Shown here in pieces: positions 52,711-62,642 of a stretch of 64,000 nucleotides of DNA. A program made the position numbers and the translations under genes. The notes beneath the pieces are model-generated. The model was not told the DNA's origin, did no database searches, and saw only the letters and a list, made by a program, of their open reading frames with translations. Origin of the DNA: Paraprevotella sp. (GTDB lineage: Bacteria > Bacteroidota > Bacteroidia > Bacteroidales > Bacteroidaceae); NCBI GenBank assembly GCA_017937925.1, contig JAGBCQ010000010.1:1-64000 (forward strand). The letters run 5' to 3'. How positions within the stretch are numbered: the stretch's first letter is position 1; every line of letters starts with the position of its first letter.

Positions 52711-55700
52711 TTACATATTTACACCACGTTGCATACCCATCTCAATATACTTACCAAGCAATTCCTGACAAGCAAAAGATTTTTCTTCGTCGCTAATAGC
52801 AAGTGTCTTAGCTACTTCATTGAGAATGTATATATTTCGAATATACTCTCGTTGTGACTGCAACAACCGAGATGTACTTAGTGATAAATACCAATCCAAA
52901 TATTCCATAACATTATTGCCTACAGCATTGAGTATTGCTTCACCTTCTTCCGTGGAACCCAAACGAAGCAAAACCTCCGCCAAATCAACTGAACCACCCA
53001 TATAGTTATGAGGTACGACAGAAGAAGGAATTACCTCTTCAATACGCTTAACAACATTCAGTGCCTTTTCCGGTTTATCCTCTTTAAGCAATTGTGTAGC
53101 CAACTGTGCGAACAAGCGACGATGCGTGTAACACATCCTTGTTACCGTTTCGTCCAAATAAATATTCGGATTCTCACCGACACCACCGAACTTAAACTTG
53201 TTCATTAGGTTGTCGTACATCCGCTCTGTATCAATCGTCTTTCCGGTGTTTTTGGTATTGAAAGGAGTAATACGATTGGCAAGACCTTCTTGAACGAAAT
53301 TACGACCTAAATGACCATAGTTAGCTTCGCCCACAGTCATTGCGACATACAAGGGACGTTCCCAATTGGCTTGGGATAGCATTTCAAGCATCATCAATTC
53401 ACTCTTATAAACTGCACGCTTACCTTTTAATGAGATGTGCATCACGTCAGGGATAGAGTCACCTGCTATCATCATGCCCGAACGCTTGACGGCCTCCTTA
53501 TCTATAGTAATCACCATACTATCCGTAGGGAATATCTGTAAATCTTCATTGTCGTTCAGAACCCAGTATTTAATAACATTCTTCAACTCATACGGATTAT
53601 CGCCCAACATTGCTTTCAAATCATCCGGACTATCCTTATAATAATCAAGCACCTGTTTTAAAGCATCGGCATGAACAGGTATTCCCTCGCGCGTACCGGC
53701 CACATACTGCAAACGTGACCATGTGATTGGCAACGATGGGGAATCGTATGCAGGGCGCCTCATTTGATCAATATACCAATCCGTTTGCAAATAACTCAAG
53801 TTGCAAACACGAGCATCCGTGCGGAAACCTTCAGTTTCTTGATTGTACCATAAAGGGAACGTATCGTTATCGCCATTTGTAAAAATCACCGGATTGCCTT
53901 TTTCATCAAGTGAGTTCAGATAGTTCTGGCCGAAATCGCGACAAGTATATCTTCCGCTACGATCGTGATCATCCCAATTCTGACTTGCCATTTGGATTGG
54001 AACGAAAAGAGCCAATACGGTAGCAACTATAGCAGCCGGTAATTCCGGTATGCGTAAGCGTTTTAATCCATCAATAATAGCTGCAACTCCCATGCCCACC
54101 CAAATGGTGAATGCATAGAATGAACCGGCATAAGCATAATCACGTTCACGAGGTTGCATTGGTGTTTGGTTCAAATAGACAACAATAGCAATACCCGTCA
54201 TGAAGAATAAGAAGAATACAACCCAGAATTGCTTAACACCCTCTTGATTCTTATAAGCTTGCCAGAACAAACCGAGTAGTCCTAACAACAAAGGCAAACA
54301 ATAATAAACATTATGTCCCTTATTGTTCTTTAAATCACTTGGCAACATATCTTGATTGCCTAAACGTGCATTATCAATGAGCGGAATACCTGTCAACCAG
54401 TTACCATGCTCCAACTCTCCATTACCTTGTATATCATTCTGACGACCGGCAAAATTCCACATGAAATAACGCCAATACATGAAGTTTAGTTGATAGCTGA
54501 AGAAGAAACGCAAGTTTTCCGCCTGAGTCGGAACTTTTACCATAATGGTTTGTCCACACTGATCGTGTGGAACTTCTTTGCCATCAACCCCTCCCATCCA
54601 TGACTCATAGGCTTGTGGATGACCATCTTTATCGGAATACATACGAGGGAAGAACATATTTTGTCCATAAATGTACTCAATGTCATAGTGCACGATTTCG
54701 TAAGCATCTTTTTCGTCCGCACTATGCTTTTCCACTCGCTGATAAACAGGCGCACCTTTCTTACTTTTGGGAGTACAATAACCATCATTGGTTGGTTCAA
54801 GCGCAACCTTGGAAGTATATGCCTGACCATAGAACAATGGACGACTTCCATATTGCTCACGATTCAAATACTGTCCTAACGTAAAGATGTCTTCCGGAGA
54901 GTTCTGATCCATCGGTGGATTGGCTGTGGAACGTATGACGATTACAGCATAAGTGGAATACCCAATCATAATCATCAACATGCACAACAAAGAAGTGTTC
55001 ATCACTCTCGCACTAACCAAAGGCTTGCCTTGAATAGTACGACTTAGAACAAAAGCGAGAACTGCCAAAACCAAAATTCCTATAACAAAACTACTCCAGC
55101 CATATCCATAGAAAGGAATACCCAACATAGCGACTGACAGCATATAAGAAATGTTCATGCGCATACGATTCTTTTGAACGATGGTCTCATAGATCGCCCA
55201 AAGAACTGTTGTAACCAAACAACAAATGTAGAATATCAAACCGCTATTAAATGGTAATGTTAAGGTGTTTACAAAGAATAATTCAAACCATCCGCCAACC
55301 TTTACAATACCGGGAACAATACCATAAAGTACGACCGCCACCAAAACACAAGATGCCATCAATGCCCATAACGAGCCTTTGAGGTCGGCATTAGGATTCT
55401 TTTTGTAGTACCACACCAAGACAATGGCGGGCAAACAAAGCAAGTTCAACAAGTGAACACCGATAGAAAGTCCTGTAAGATATGCGATAAGTACCAACCA
55501 ACGATCGCTATGTGGTTCGTCTGCATATTCCTCCCATTTCAGTATCAGCCAAAATACTAATGCTGTAAATAACGATGAATAGGCATAAACTTCGCCTTCT
55601 ACCGCACTATACCAAAAAGTATCGGTAAAGGTATAAACCAATGCACCTACCAATCCGCTACCCATAATAGCAACCAATTTCCCGGTAGTCATCTCACTAT

Positions 55701-56025
55701 AGTCCTTACACAACATCTTACGGGTAAGATGAGTAATACTCCAGAACAAAAAGAGAATACAACCGGCACTCATCAGCGCAGACATAATGTTTACCATATA
55801 AGCAACTTGTGACGGGTCGCTCACAAATTGAGAAAATAAATTGGCTGTAAGCATGAAAAACGGTGCACCGGGTGGGTGACCGATTTCTAACTTATAACCG
55901 GTCGTAATAAATTCCGGACAGTCCCAAAAACTCGCAGTTGGTTCAATCGTTGAGCAGTACACCCATGCTGCTATGGCAAAAGTAATCCATCCCAACAGAT
56001 TGTTGACAAATTTAAACTGTTTCAT
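52711..56025 (-). CDS. DUF2723 polytopic membrane protein
   Basis: 1104 residues. The N-terminal 400 residues hold multiple membrane helices with WVYCSTIEPTASFWDCPEFITTGYKLEIGHPPGAPFF, the signature of DUF2723, related to GT-C O-mannosyltransferases (acidic Asp-Cys-Pro-Glu loop). More helices are at about 590-690, then a large soluble C-terminal half with NGDNDTFPLWYNQE and TPR-like helices. It is widely conserved in Bacteroidetes; a role in protein or envelope glycosylation is inferred from the GT-C resemblance. First gene of the unit leading to the deacetylase and queG. Confidence 0.85.
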   Translation of the reverse strand: MKQFKFVNNLLGWITFAIAAWVYCSTIEPTASFWDCPEFITTGYKLEIGHPPGAPFFMLTANLFSQFVSDPSQVAYMVNIMSALMSAGCILFLFWSITHLTRKMLCKDYSEMTTGKLVAIMGSGLVGALVYTFTDTFWYSAVEGEVYAYSSLFTALVFWLILKWEEYADEPHSDRWLVLIAYLTGLSIGVHLLNLLCLPAIVLVWYYKKNPNADLKGSLWALMASCVLVAVVLYGIVPGIVKVGGWFELFFVNTLTLPFNSGLIFYICCLVTTVLWAIYETIVQKNRMRMNISYMLSVAMLGIPFYGYGWSSFVIGILVLAVLAFVLSRTIQGKPLVSARVMNTSLLCMLMIMIGYSTYAVIVIRSTANPPMDQNSPEDIFTLGQYLNREQYGSRPLFYGQAYTSKVALEPTNDGYCTPKSKKGAPVYQRVEKHSADEKDAYEIVHYDIEYIYGQNMFFPRMYSDKDGHPQAYESWMGGVDGKEVPHDQCGQTIMVKVPTQAENLRFFFSYQLNFMYWRYFMWNFAGRQNDIQGNGELEHGNWLTGIPLIDNARLGNQDMLPSDLKNNKGHNVYYCLPLLLGLLGLFWQAYKNQEGVKQFWVVFFLFFMTGIAIVVYLNQTPMQPRERDYAYAGSFYAFTIWVGMGVAAIIDGLKRLRIPELPAAIVATVLALFVPIQMASQNWDDHDRSGRYTCRDFGQNYLNSLDEKGNPVIFTNGDNDTFPLWYNQETEGFRTDARVCNLSYLQTDWYIDQMRRPAYDSPSLPITWSRLQYVAGTREGIPVHADALKQVLDYYKDSPDDLKAMLGDNPYELKNVIKYWVLNDNEDLQIFPTDSMVITIDKEAVKRSGMMIAGDSIPDVMHISLKGKRAVYKSELMMLEMLSQANWERPLYVAMTVGEANYGHLGRNFVQEGLANRITPFNTKNTGKTIDTERMYDNLMNKFKFGGVGENPNIYLDETVTRMCYTHRRLFAQLATQLLKEDKPEKALNVVKRIEEVIPSSVVPHNYMGGSVDLAEVLLRLGSTEEGEAILNAVGNNVMEYLDWYLSLSTSRLLQSQREYIRNIYILNEVAKTLAISDEEKSFACQELLGKYIEMGMQRGVNM

Positions 56026-56061
56026 TATTTGTATGTTTTATTAATATTTTCACTAAAGTTA

Positions 56062-56069
56062 CAAAATTA
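56062..56069 (-). promoter_or_regulatory. -7 box of the DUF2723 unit
   Basis: TAATTTTG on the minus strand matches TAnnTTTG, 37 bp before the ATG at 56025. No clear -33 box is visible. Confidence 0.4.
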
Positions 56070-56133
56070 CGTTTTTTTCGTTTACTACACTTCGTTTTAA
56101 CTAAGTTTTAAATGCAACGGAATGTTTTAACCA

Positions 56134-56892
56134 TTATTCTTCATGGTTTCTTAACACTCTATGCGGATGCTTACCATGCCCTATCAAATCAATAGGACAC
56201 TCCATTTTGTCATCCAACCAACCATCGGGCAACTCTGCATAAGGATGATAATGTAATGTTCCGTTCACACAAGCTATACTCCGGACATTCTGTAATACAG
56301 CTCCTGAATCGTGACTTATCAGTATGATGGCACTTTCTTTATTAACCTCCTCTAATAAACTATAAAGATTGACCTTTGTCTTTTGGTCGATATAGGTGTC
56401 TGGTTCATCCAATATAAGCACTTCCGGCGACGAAACAAGCGCTCTACTCAAAAGGGTCCTTTGAAGTTGACCTCCACTTAACTCTCCGATTGAACGTTTT
56501 GCAAAATCCTCCAAACCCATACGCTCTAGTATGTTACAAACCTTTTTGTGTTGATTCCGCGAGTAACCTAACCATGTATCTTTTTTTAAACCGGATAATA
56601 CCACGTCGTAAACACTTATCGGAAAGCTCTTGTCTATTTTTCCTGCTTGAGGCAAATAACCCATTTTTATATCTGTCACCTCTTTCCCATCACGTAAAAA
56701 TGTAATACTTCCTTTTACCGGTTTCTCCAAACCGAGTATGGTACGTACCAATGTCGTCTTCCCCCCACCATTGGGACCTATCACTCCCAAGAAATCATGC
56801 TTATAAACCGTGAGGTTGATATCACGAAGCACAATATTGTCAGAATAAGCGACATCTACATTCCGGATTTGTATGATTGGTGTTTTATTCAT
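56134..56892 (-). CDS. Metal ABC transporter ATP-binding protein (ZnuC/MntB-like)
   Basis: 252 residues with GPNGGGKTTLV (Walker A), LSGGQLQRTLLSRAL (signature), EVLILDEPD (Walker B) and the switch His in LISHD. The sequence class is that of zinc/manganese importers. Its start overlaps the 3' end of the binding-protein gene by 8 bp, so the two are translationally coupled. The permease that should complete the transporter is not adjacent. Confidence 0.87.
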   Translation of the reverse strand: MNKTPIIQIRNVDVAYSDNIVLRDINLTVYKHDFLGVIGPNGGGKTTLVRTILGLEKPVKGSITFLRDGKEVTDIKMGYLPQAGKIDKSFPISVYDVVLSGLKKDTWLGYSRNQHKKVCNILERMGLEDFAKRSIGELSGGQLQRTLLSRALVSSPEVLILDEPDTYIDQKTKVNLYSLLEEVNKESAIILISHDSGAVLQNVRSIACVNGTLHYHPYAELPDGWLDDKMECPIDLIGHGKHPHRVLRNHEE

Positions 56893-57742
56893 TCTCTCTT
56901 AAAATATGTGCAACTCTTATCATCTCTTGCTCCCAATCGTAACTCAGTGGATTTATAAAAAACACCTTACCTCCTATCTCCTGAGCTATCAGTTGGCAAC
57001 TTCTCTGAGTAAATTCTTGCTGTATAAATATTGATTTTACATTTTCTTTCCGGCATAGTTTTATTAACTCAATGAGTTGATGTGGCGATGGTTCTTTCCC
57101 TTCATGCTCTACCACAATCTGATTAAAACCATAATCATGCGCAAAATAGGTTAGTGTAGGATGATATATCAGAAATGACTTTTGAACCATATCACCTGTT
57201 AACGCACGAATGCTATCGTTCACAACATTAATCCTATCCAACAGGTTGGCTAAATTCTTCGTATATACATCAACACAACTTGAGTCTGCCACACAAAGTG
57301 CTTGATATATGTTACGTGCCATCCGTTGCATATTCCTAGGTGTGGTCCATACGTGTGGGTCATGATGATGTTCTTCATTATGTATATGCTCACCCATTTG
57401 CTCAATGCCGATTGACGTTTCTTTGAAATGAACATTTGGAGCCATTTGTTTTAAACGTTCAAGCCACGCACGCTCAAAACCTAAATTCCCTACATAAAAG
57501 AAAAAATCACTTTTCTCTAAATCTATCATTTGGTTTGGTGTCGGTTCATAAGTTTCCGGACTACTACCCATTGGCACCAAACTCTCTACCTTATAAGTAT
57601 CTCCAACTATAGCCTCTACCAAGAAACGTAACGGTTCTATTGAAACCATAATGGTTGATATCTCTGATTCTTTTGGGTCTTTAGGAGTCGGTTTGCACCC
57701 CGTGAATAACAACAAAATTACTATATATAAAATTCTGTTCAT
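56885..57742 (-). CDS. Zinc-type ABC transporter substrate-binding lipoprotein (ZnuA-like)
   Basis: 285 residues with a lipobox (LLFTGCKP). Features of cluster A-I metal-binding proteins: SIEPLRFLVEAIVGD, VPMGSSPETYEPTP, a His-rich loop (EHIHNEEHHHDPHVW), YHPTLTYFAHDYG and EHEGKEPSPHQL. The His residues in these segments are the usual metal ligands, so Zn(II) or Mn(II) is the likely substrate in the periplasm. It lies 8 bp after the YqaA-type gene and overlaps the ATPase gene. Confidence 0.87.
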   Translation of the reverse strand: MNRILYIVILLLFTGCKPTPKDPKESEISTIMVSIEPLRFLVEAIVGDTYKVESLVPMGSSPETYEPTPNQMIDLEKSDFFFYVGNLGFERAWLERLKQMAPNVHFKETSIGIEQMGEHIHNEEHHHDPHVWTTPRNMQRMARNIYQALCVADSSCVDVYTKNLANLLDRINVVNDSIRALTGDMVQKSFLIYHPTLTYFAHDYGFNQIVVEHEGKEPSPHQLIELIKLCRKENVKSIFIQQEFTQRSCQLIAQEIGGKVFFINPLSYDWEQEMIRVAHILRENE

Positions 57743-57750
57743 AATTATCT

Positions 57751-58200
57751 CTATATAAGTGCTATGGCATAGACCAAAACAGCATATCTAATGAGTTTCC
57801 CAATACTGATTGCTATAAAACTTACTAAAGGATTGGCACGCATAAATCCCATCGTTACCGCTATTACGCTACCTAATATCGGCAGAAAACAAAGAATTCC
57901 CATCCATGCACCTTTCTTTTCCATCCACCTCTGCGTCTTTTCCACCTTCTCTTTCTTAACATGAAGATATTTCTCAATCCATTCCATGCGTCCCATTCGT
58001 CCAATCCAATAGTTAAACATACTACCGGCAACATTTCCTACCGTTCCCCAAATTAACAATGGAATAGGACCTAGTCCAGCCAATTGCAATCCTGCCATGA
58101 CAGCCTCCGAGCTAAAAGGGAAAACACTACCGGCAATGAATGCTGCTACAAACATTCCGGCGTATCCGTATTGCATTAAAAAATCTGTTATGACATCCAT
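57751..58200 (-). CDS. DedA/YqaA family membrane protein
   Basis: 149 residues with about four membrane segments. YGYAGMFVAAFIAGSVFPFSSEAVM, GNVAGSMFNYWIGRMG and the FLPILGSVIAVTMGFMR stretch match the short YqaA branch of the VTT (DedA) superfamily, related to lipid scramblases and undecaprenyl-phosphate flippases. Its start overlaps the upstream membrane-protein gene by 13 bp. Function in the family is only partly known. Confidence 0.85.
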   Translation of the reverse strand: MDVITDFLMQYGYAGMFVAAFIAGSVFPFSSEAVMAGLQLAGLGPIPLLIWGTVGNVAGSMFNYWIGRMGRMEWIEKYLHVKKEKVEKTQRWMEKKGAWMGILCFLPILGSVIAVTMGFMRANPLVSFIAISIGKLIRYAVLVYAIALI

Positions 58201-59120
58201 ATACTAAGAATTGCTAATGCGATGAATAACATCACAAAAAGAACAAACAGAACATTCGTAACCTTATGATGTGTCAAAGCAAAAAAGTGTGCCAATATCG
58301 GTGATGTATTCATCACCAATATCGGGAACAATACATTTAACAAATTAGGTTGCAGCAAAACAAAAAGTCCTATAATGAACTCTTGCGTAAGTAATAAATA
58401 TAATAACATTCGCGTCCGAACTTTATCATTGAATCCTGAACGCAGACAATGAATACCACTAATTATCGAAAAAACTGACACAAGAATAAATCCTAAAAGG
58501 TCAGTCAAAATCCAATCGGCATATACCGCTATACTTATTGGGTGAAAAGTAATAAGTTCATCAACATAACCAATAAACAAATTTTCCCCTTTATATAAAG
58601 AATAACAACCGACCAACCAATATGGTAAAAGAAGACCTACTATTGCAGCACTAAAGGTTCGCAAAGATAATGAGCGCAAATAAACAAATGCATACCACAA
58701 ATAAATGGGGACAAACAAAAGCACTTTCGGGAACAATAGGCTAGCCAAACCCAAACAGAGAAATGCATGAAAAAAGTTCAATACTGAGCCTGCCGAAGAA
58801 TATGACTTAAACAACAATCCATAGGACAATAAAACCAAAGCTGATATAACGTGTCCTTCACTAAAGGAATGTAAACCAAACAAACAACCGCAAAGAAAAA
58901 CATATACAGATGAAGTCAAAAAACTCCTTATACGTATCAAAGAATTGGTGTTGTTTATTTCTGTCCATAAATAGGTTATTAAACCGCATGAAAGCGCACC
59001 ATACAACAGTTTCATTTCAAAAAAACCATGAGCGCACCACAATAGTACGCTTATAACAGTAGCAATGGGAAGCGTTGCGCTACTCATTGCTACTCTATTT
59101 TGAAATCGCACTGCTTTCAT
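58188..59120 (-). CDS. Polytopic membrane protein of unknown function
   Basis: 310 residues with roughly eight to nine hydrophobic helices and no recognised catalytic motif. The region LASLLFPKVLLFVPIYLWYAFVYLRSLSLRTF resembles uncharacterised Bacteroidetes membrane proteins (possibly DUF6427-like). It starts 6 bp after the purD stop and overlaps the YqaA gene, so it belongs to the purD-to-znuC transcription unit. Role unknown. Confidence 0.6.
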   Translation of the reverse strand: MKAVRFQNRVAMSSATLPIATVISVLLWCAHGFFEMKLLYGALSCGLITYLWTEINNTNSLIRIRSFLTSSVYVFLCGCLFGLHSFSEGHVISALVLLSYGLLFKSYSSAGSVLNFFHAFLCLGLASLLFPKVLLFVPIYLWYAFVYLRSLSLRTFSAAIVGLLLPYWLVGCYSLYKGENLFIGYVDELITFHPISIAVYADWILTDLLGFILVSVFSIISGIHCLRSGFNDKVRTRMLLYLLLTQEFIIGLFVLLQPNLLNVLFPILVMNTSPILAHFFALTHHKVTNVLFVLFVMLFIALAILSIWMS

Positions 59121-59126
59121 GAATAA

Positions 59127-60395
59127 TTATAAATCCTTTCCTATATCTGAACGGAAATATTTCTTTTCAAACGCAATTTTCTGCGCCCCTTCAAATGATA
59201 ATTTCAACGCAGCATCCTTGTCTGAGCCATAAGAACTGATTGCTATTACACGGCCACCGGCTGTTACGATAGAATCGCCCTTTTTCGCAGTTCCTGCATG
59301 AAAGACAATACTATCCTTTACGTTCTCAAATCCGGTAATGGGGAAACCTTTTTCATAGGCTTCAGGATATCCTCCGGAAACCAACATCACGCAAACTGCA
59401 CTGCGTTCGTCAAATTCTAATTCGCGTTTATCAAGGTCGCCCTGTGCTACTCCCTCAAGCAAATCCACCAAATCGCTCTTGATTCTTAACATGACACTCT
59501 CGGTTTCCGGATCGCCCATTCGCACATTATACTCAATGACCATTGGTTCACCTTCCACATTTATCAAACCGAAAAAGATAAATCCTTTATAATCGATACC
59601 TTCAGATGCCAATCCTTCCACCGTCGGACGAATGATACGCTCTTCAACCTTTTGCATCCACTCCTTGGTCGCGAAAGGAACCGGAGAGACACTACCCATA
59701 CCGCCCGTATTCAAACCGGTATCATGCTCACCTATACGTTTGTAGTCCTTTGCTTCCGGAAGAATCTTATAATTCTTACCATCTGTCAATACAAAGACTG
59801 AACATTCAATACCGCTCAAAAACTCCTCAATAACAACAGACGAAGATGCTGTACCAAACATTCCACCTAACATCTCTTTTAATTCAGCCTTAGCTTCTTC
59901 CAATGTTGGAAGTATCAAGACACCTTTTCCAGCACATAATCCATCTGCCTTTAACACATAAGGCGCTTTTAAAGTTTCCAAAAACTTCAAACCGGCTTCC
60001 AACGTTTCTCCTGTAAAAGTTTGGTAGGCCGCCGTCGGTATATGATGACGTTGCATAAATGCCTTAGCAAAGTCTTTACTGCCTTCCAATACCGCCCCCT
60101 GCTTAGAAGGACCTATTACGGGTATATGGCAGATCGTTTCATCATTCTTAAAGTAATCGTAAATACCTTTTACTAGTGGGTCTTCCGGACCTACGACCAC
60201 CATGTCAATACTCTTGTCTAAAACAAAAGCCTTGATACTATCAAAGTCATCTGCCTTTATTGCAACATTCTCACCGACCGAGTCCGTTCCAGCATTTCCC
60301 GGTGCTATATATAAATTCTCTGCTTTCTTACTTTGCGCAATTTTCCATGCTAAAGCATGTTCGCGACCACCACTTCCTAATAATAATATTTTCAT
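59127..60395 (-). CDS. purD: Phosphoribosylamine-glycine ligase
   Basis: 422 residues, normal for Pur[19 protein letters not shown] opens the protein, [10 protein letters not shown] and [11 protein letters not shown] mark the ATP-grasp fold, and the family signature appears in [12 protein letters not shown]. It joins phosphoribosylamine and glycine to form GAR, the second step of purine synthesis. It starts 9 bp after the stop of the peptidase gene, in an operon that continues through the membrane protein and metal transporter genes. Confidence 0.95.
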   Translation of the reverse strand: MKILLLGSGGREHALAWKIAQSKKAENLYIAPGNAGTDSVGENVAIKADDFDSIKAFVLDKSIDMVVVGPEDPLVKGIYDYFKNDETICHIPVIGPSKQGAVLEGSKDFAKAFMQRHHIPTAAYQTFTGETLEAGLKFLETLKAPYVLKADGLCAGKGVLILPTLEEAKAELKEMLGGMFGTASSSVVIEEFLSGIECSVFVLTDGKNYKILPEAKDYKRIGEHDTGLNTGGMGSVSPVPFATKEWMQKVEERIIRPTVEGLASEGIDYKGFIFFGLINVEGEPMVIEYNVRMGDPETESVMLRIKSDLVDLLEGVAQGDLDKRELEFDERSAVCVMLVSGGYPEAYEKGFPITGFENVKDSIVFHAGTAKKGDSIVTAGGRVIAISSYGSDKDAALKLSFEGAQKIAFEKKYFRSDIGKDL

Positions 60396-60404
60396 GTTCG
60401 TATA

Positions 60405-62642
60405 TTATTTCAAATAATCTTCAAAATATTGCGTAATTCTCTCATGCAAATGCACTCTGTCCGTACCCAACATATTATGCTCTTGATTGGGATACATAAA
60501 GAAGTCCGGATGGGTACCTGCATCAATGCAAGCACGCAGGAATGAAAGAGTGTGTTGTGGCACACATACAGGATCATTATATCCTATGATAATCTGTAAC
60601 TTTCCCTTTAAATTTCCCGCTTTCAATCTAAGATTGCTACCTTTATATCCATCGGGATTGTCTTGCGGGCGGTCCATATAACGCTCACCATACATCACTT
60701 CGTAGTATTGCCAATCAACAACCGGACCACCGGCAACACCCACCTTAAAGACGTCAGGATAAGTCAGCATCAAATTGGTCGTCATAAAACCTCCGTATGA
60801 CCACCCGTGAACACCCATTCTGTCTGCATCAACATATGGTAACGATTTCAAGAACTTAACACCCTCCATTTGGTCTTTCATCTCCTCAACACCAAGCTGA
60901 CGGTAGGTCACATTCTCAAACTCAATTCCACGATGCTGTGAACCTCGATTATCTAAGATAAACAACAAATAACCCTTTTGTGCCATGTAAATTTCCCAAC
61001 CACGAGCATAATAATTGCGACTGGCTTCCACATTATGAGCATGCGGGCCACCATATACATAAATCACTGTAGGATATTTCTTAGTTGGATCAAAATCAAC
61101 CGGTTTGACCATACGATAATACAAATCCGTAACACCATCAGCAGCCTTAATACTTCCACTTGTTATTTCCGGAACATTATAATCTTTCCACGGGTTTTCG
61201 GCAGTGAAGATTTCAACAGACTTTCCGCTTACGGTATTCGTCAAATTTATGTTACGCGTTACCGTCGGTGATGAATATGAATCAACCAACAAGCTACCGG
61301 AAGGACTTAATTTCCCATAATGAACACCCTCGCCATTATCCAACAAAGTACGTTTACCGTCTTTGACTCTAACCTTAAATATATTTGATTGTAATGGGTG
61401 TAACTCATTACTACAAATCAATATACTTTTATCCTTTACATTAAAACCTAAAACTTCTTTAATCACCCATTGACCGGAAGTGAGCATCGTTACTTTTACA
61501 TTCTCTTTTTTACTTCCTCCTGTTAAAGTAGGTTGCTCTTTCCCCTCGCGCTCTGTACTTAAATCAAACAAATAAAGTTGATTGTATCCATCACGTTGAG
61601 ACTGATAAATAAACTTCGTTTCATCCCATGGCAAGAATAACAAACCATGCATAGGCTCTACGTATTTAGGATGCTTCTCCTCATAAATAACAGCCTCTTT
61701 CACTCCCGAAATCGCATCATATCGTACCAATTCTGCATGATTCTGATCGCGATTCAGTTCTATCATATATATTTTCTTGCTATCAGGGCTCCAACTTATA
61801 TTCGTAAAATATCTGTCAGTCGGGTCGCCAACTTGAAGCCACACGACTGTATTCGTGTTTGGATTATAAACTCCGACAGTCACTTTGTGGGACGTTTCAC
61901 CCGCCATTGGATACTTGCATGAATATGTAGAAGAAATACGTGTATCAATATTCACTTGAGGATAATCGGGGACCATACTTTGATCCATTCTATAAAACGC
62001 CAACAAATTGCCATCTGGACTCCAATAAGTTCCCTTGTGAATTCCAAACTCATCACGATGTACACTCTGCCCATATACCAAATCGTTGCTACCATCAGTC
62101 GTCACAGGCATCGTCTTACCCTTTGCGTTGATTACATACAAATTTTGTTTATAAACGTACGCTAAACTATTTGACGCACTTGAACGATCCAACGCAACAG
62201 CCTCAGTAGGGTATTCCTGACTTAACACCGGTTGCCCCGACTTAAAATCAACTACTACATATTTATACTTTCTGCTTTTCTCAACTTTATTTTGAGAAAC
62301 TCTTACTGCAACCCAAGTCTTGTCTCCCTCCGGGAATGTTACGTTATAGCAACTCCTAACAATTTTATTTTCTTCATCACCACCCAACCATGTATTCAAA
62401 TCTGAAATAGTGAAAAGTAATGATTTAGAACCATTCTTAGCATCTATTATGTTACATTCATCCACCGAGGTTTCAACACACTTATCACCCCACCAAGTTG
62501 TGTACATATTCTTTGGCGACATTTGTGAAAAAGTTCTTCCACCGGGCAATAAATCATCTAATGTAAAACTTTTCTTTCCTTGTGCCATAACTACAATTGA
62601 TAAGAAGGAAAACAATACATATAAATTAATCTTCTTCATCAT
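60405..62642 (-). CDS. Dipeptidyl peptidase IV (S9B prolyl oligopeptidase family)
   Basis: The start at 62642 (or 62639) gives MMKKINLYVLFSFLSIVVMAQ, a signal peptide; the longer frame upstream lies inside the methyltransferase gene. 745 residues: an eight-bladed propeller (about 25-490; FSPDGN-like YWSPDGNLLAFYRMD) and an alpha/beta hydrolase domain (about 495-745) with GWSYGGFM (nucleophile Ser), an Asp in GYNDPV and the His in NQEHNM. It removes Xaa-Pro dipeptides from peptides in the periplasm or at the surface. The start overlaps the end of the methyltransferase gene by 17 bp. Confidence 0.92.
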   Translation of the reverse strand: MMKKINLYVLFSFLSIVVMAQGKKSFTLDDLLPGGRTFSQMSPKNMYTTWWGDKCVETSVDECNIIDAKNGSKSLLFTISDLNTWLGGDEENKIVRSCYNVTFPEGDKTWVAVRVSQNKVEKSRKYKYVVVDFKSGQPVLSQEYPTEAVALDRSSASNSLAYVYKQNLYVINAKGKTMPVTTDGSNDLVYGQSVHRDEFGIHKGTYWSPDGNLLAFYRMDQSMVPDYPQVNIDTRISSTYSCKYPMAGETSHKVTVGVYNPNTNTVVWLQVGDPTDRYFTNISWSPDSKKIYMIELNRDQNHAELVRYDAISGVKEAVIYEEKHPKYVEPMHGLLFLPWDETKFIYQSQRDGYNQLYLFDLSTEREGKEQPTLTGGSKKENVKVTMLTSGQWVIKEVLGFNVKDKSILICSNELHPLQSNIFKVRVKDGKRTLLDNGEGVHYGKLSPSGSLLVDSYSSPTVTRNINLTNTVSGKSVEIFTAENPWKDYNVPEITSGSIKAADGVTDLYYRMVKPVDFDPTKKYPTVIYVYGGPHAHNVEASRNYYARGWEIYMAQKGYLLFILDNRGSQHRGIEFENVTYRQLGVEEMKDQMEGVKFLKSLPYVDADRMGVHGWSYGGFMTTNLMLTYPDVFKVGVAGGPVVDWQYYEVMYGERYMDRPQDNPDGYKGSNLRLKAGNLKGKLQIIIGYNDPVCVPQHTLSFLRACIDAGTHPDFFMYPNQEHNMLGTDRVHLHERITQYFEDYLK

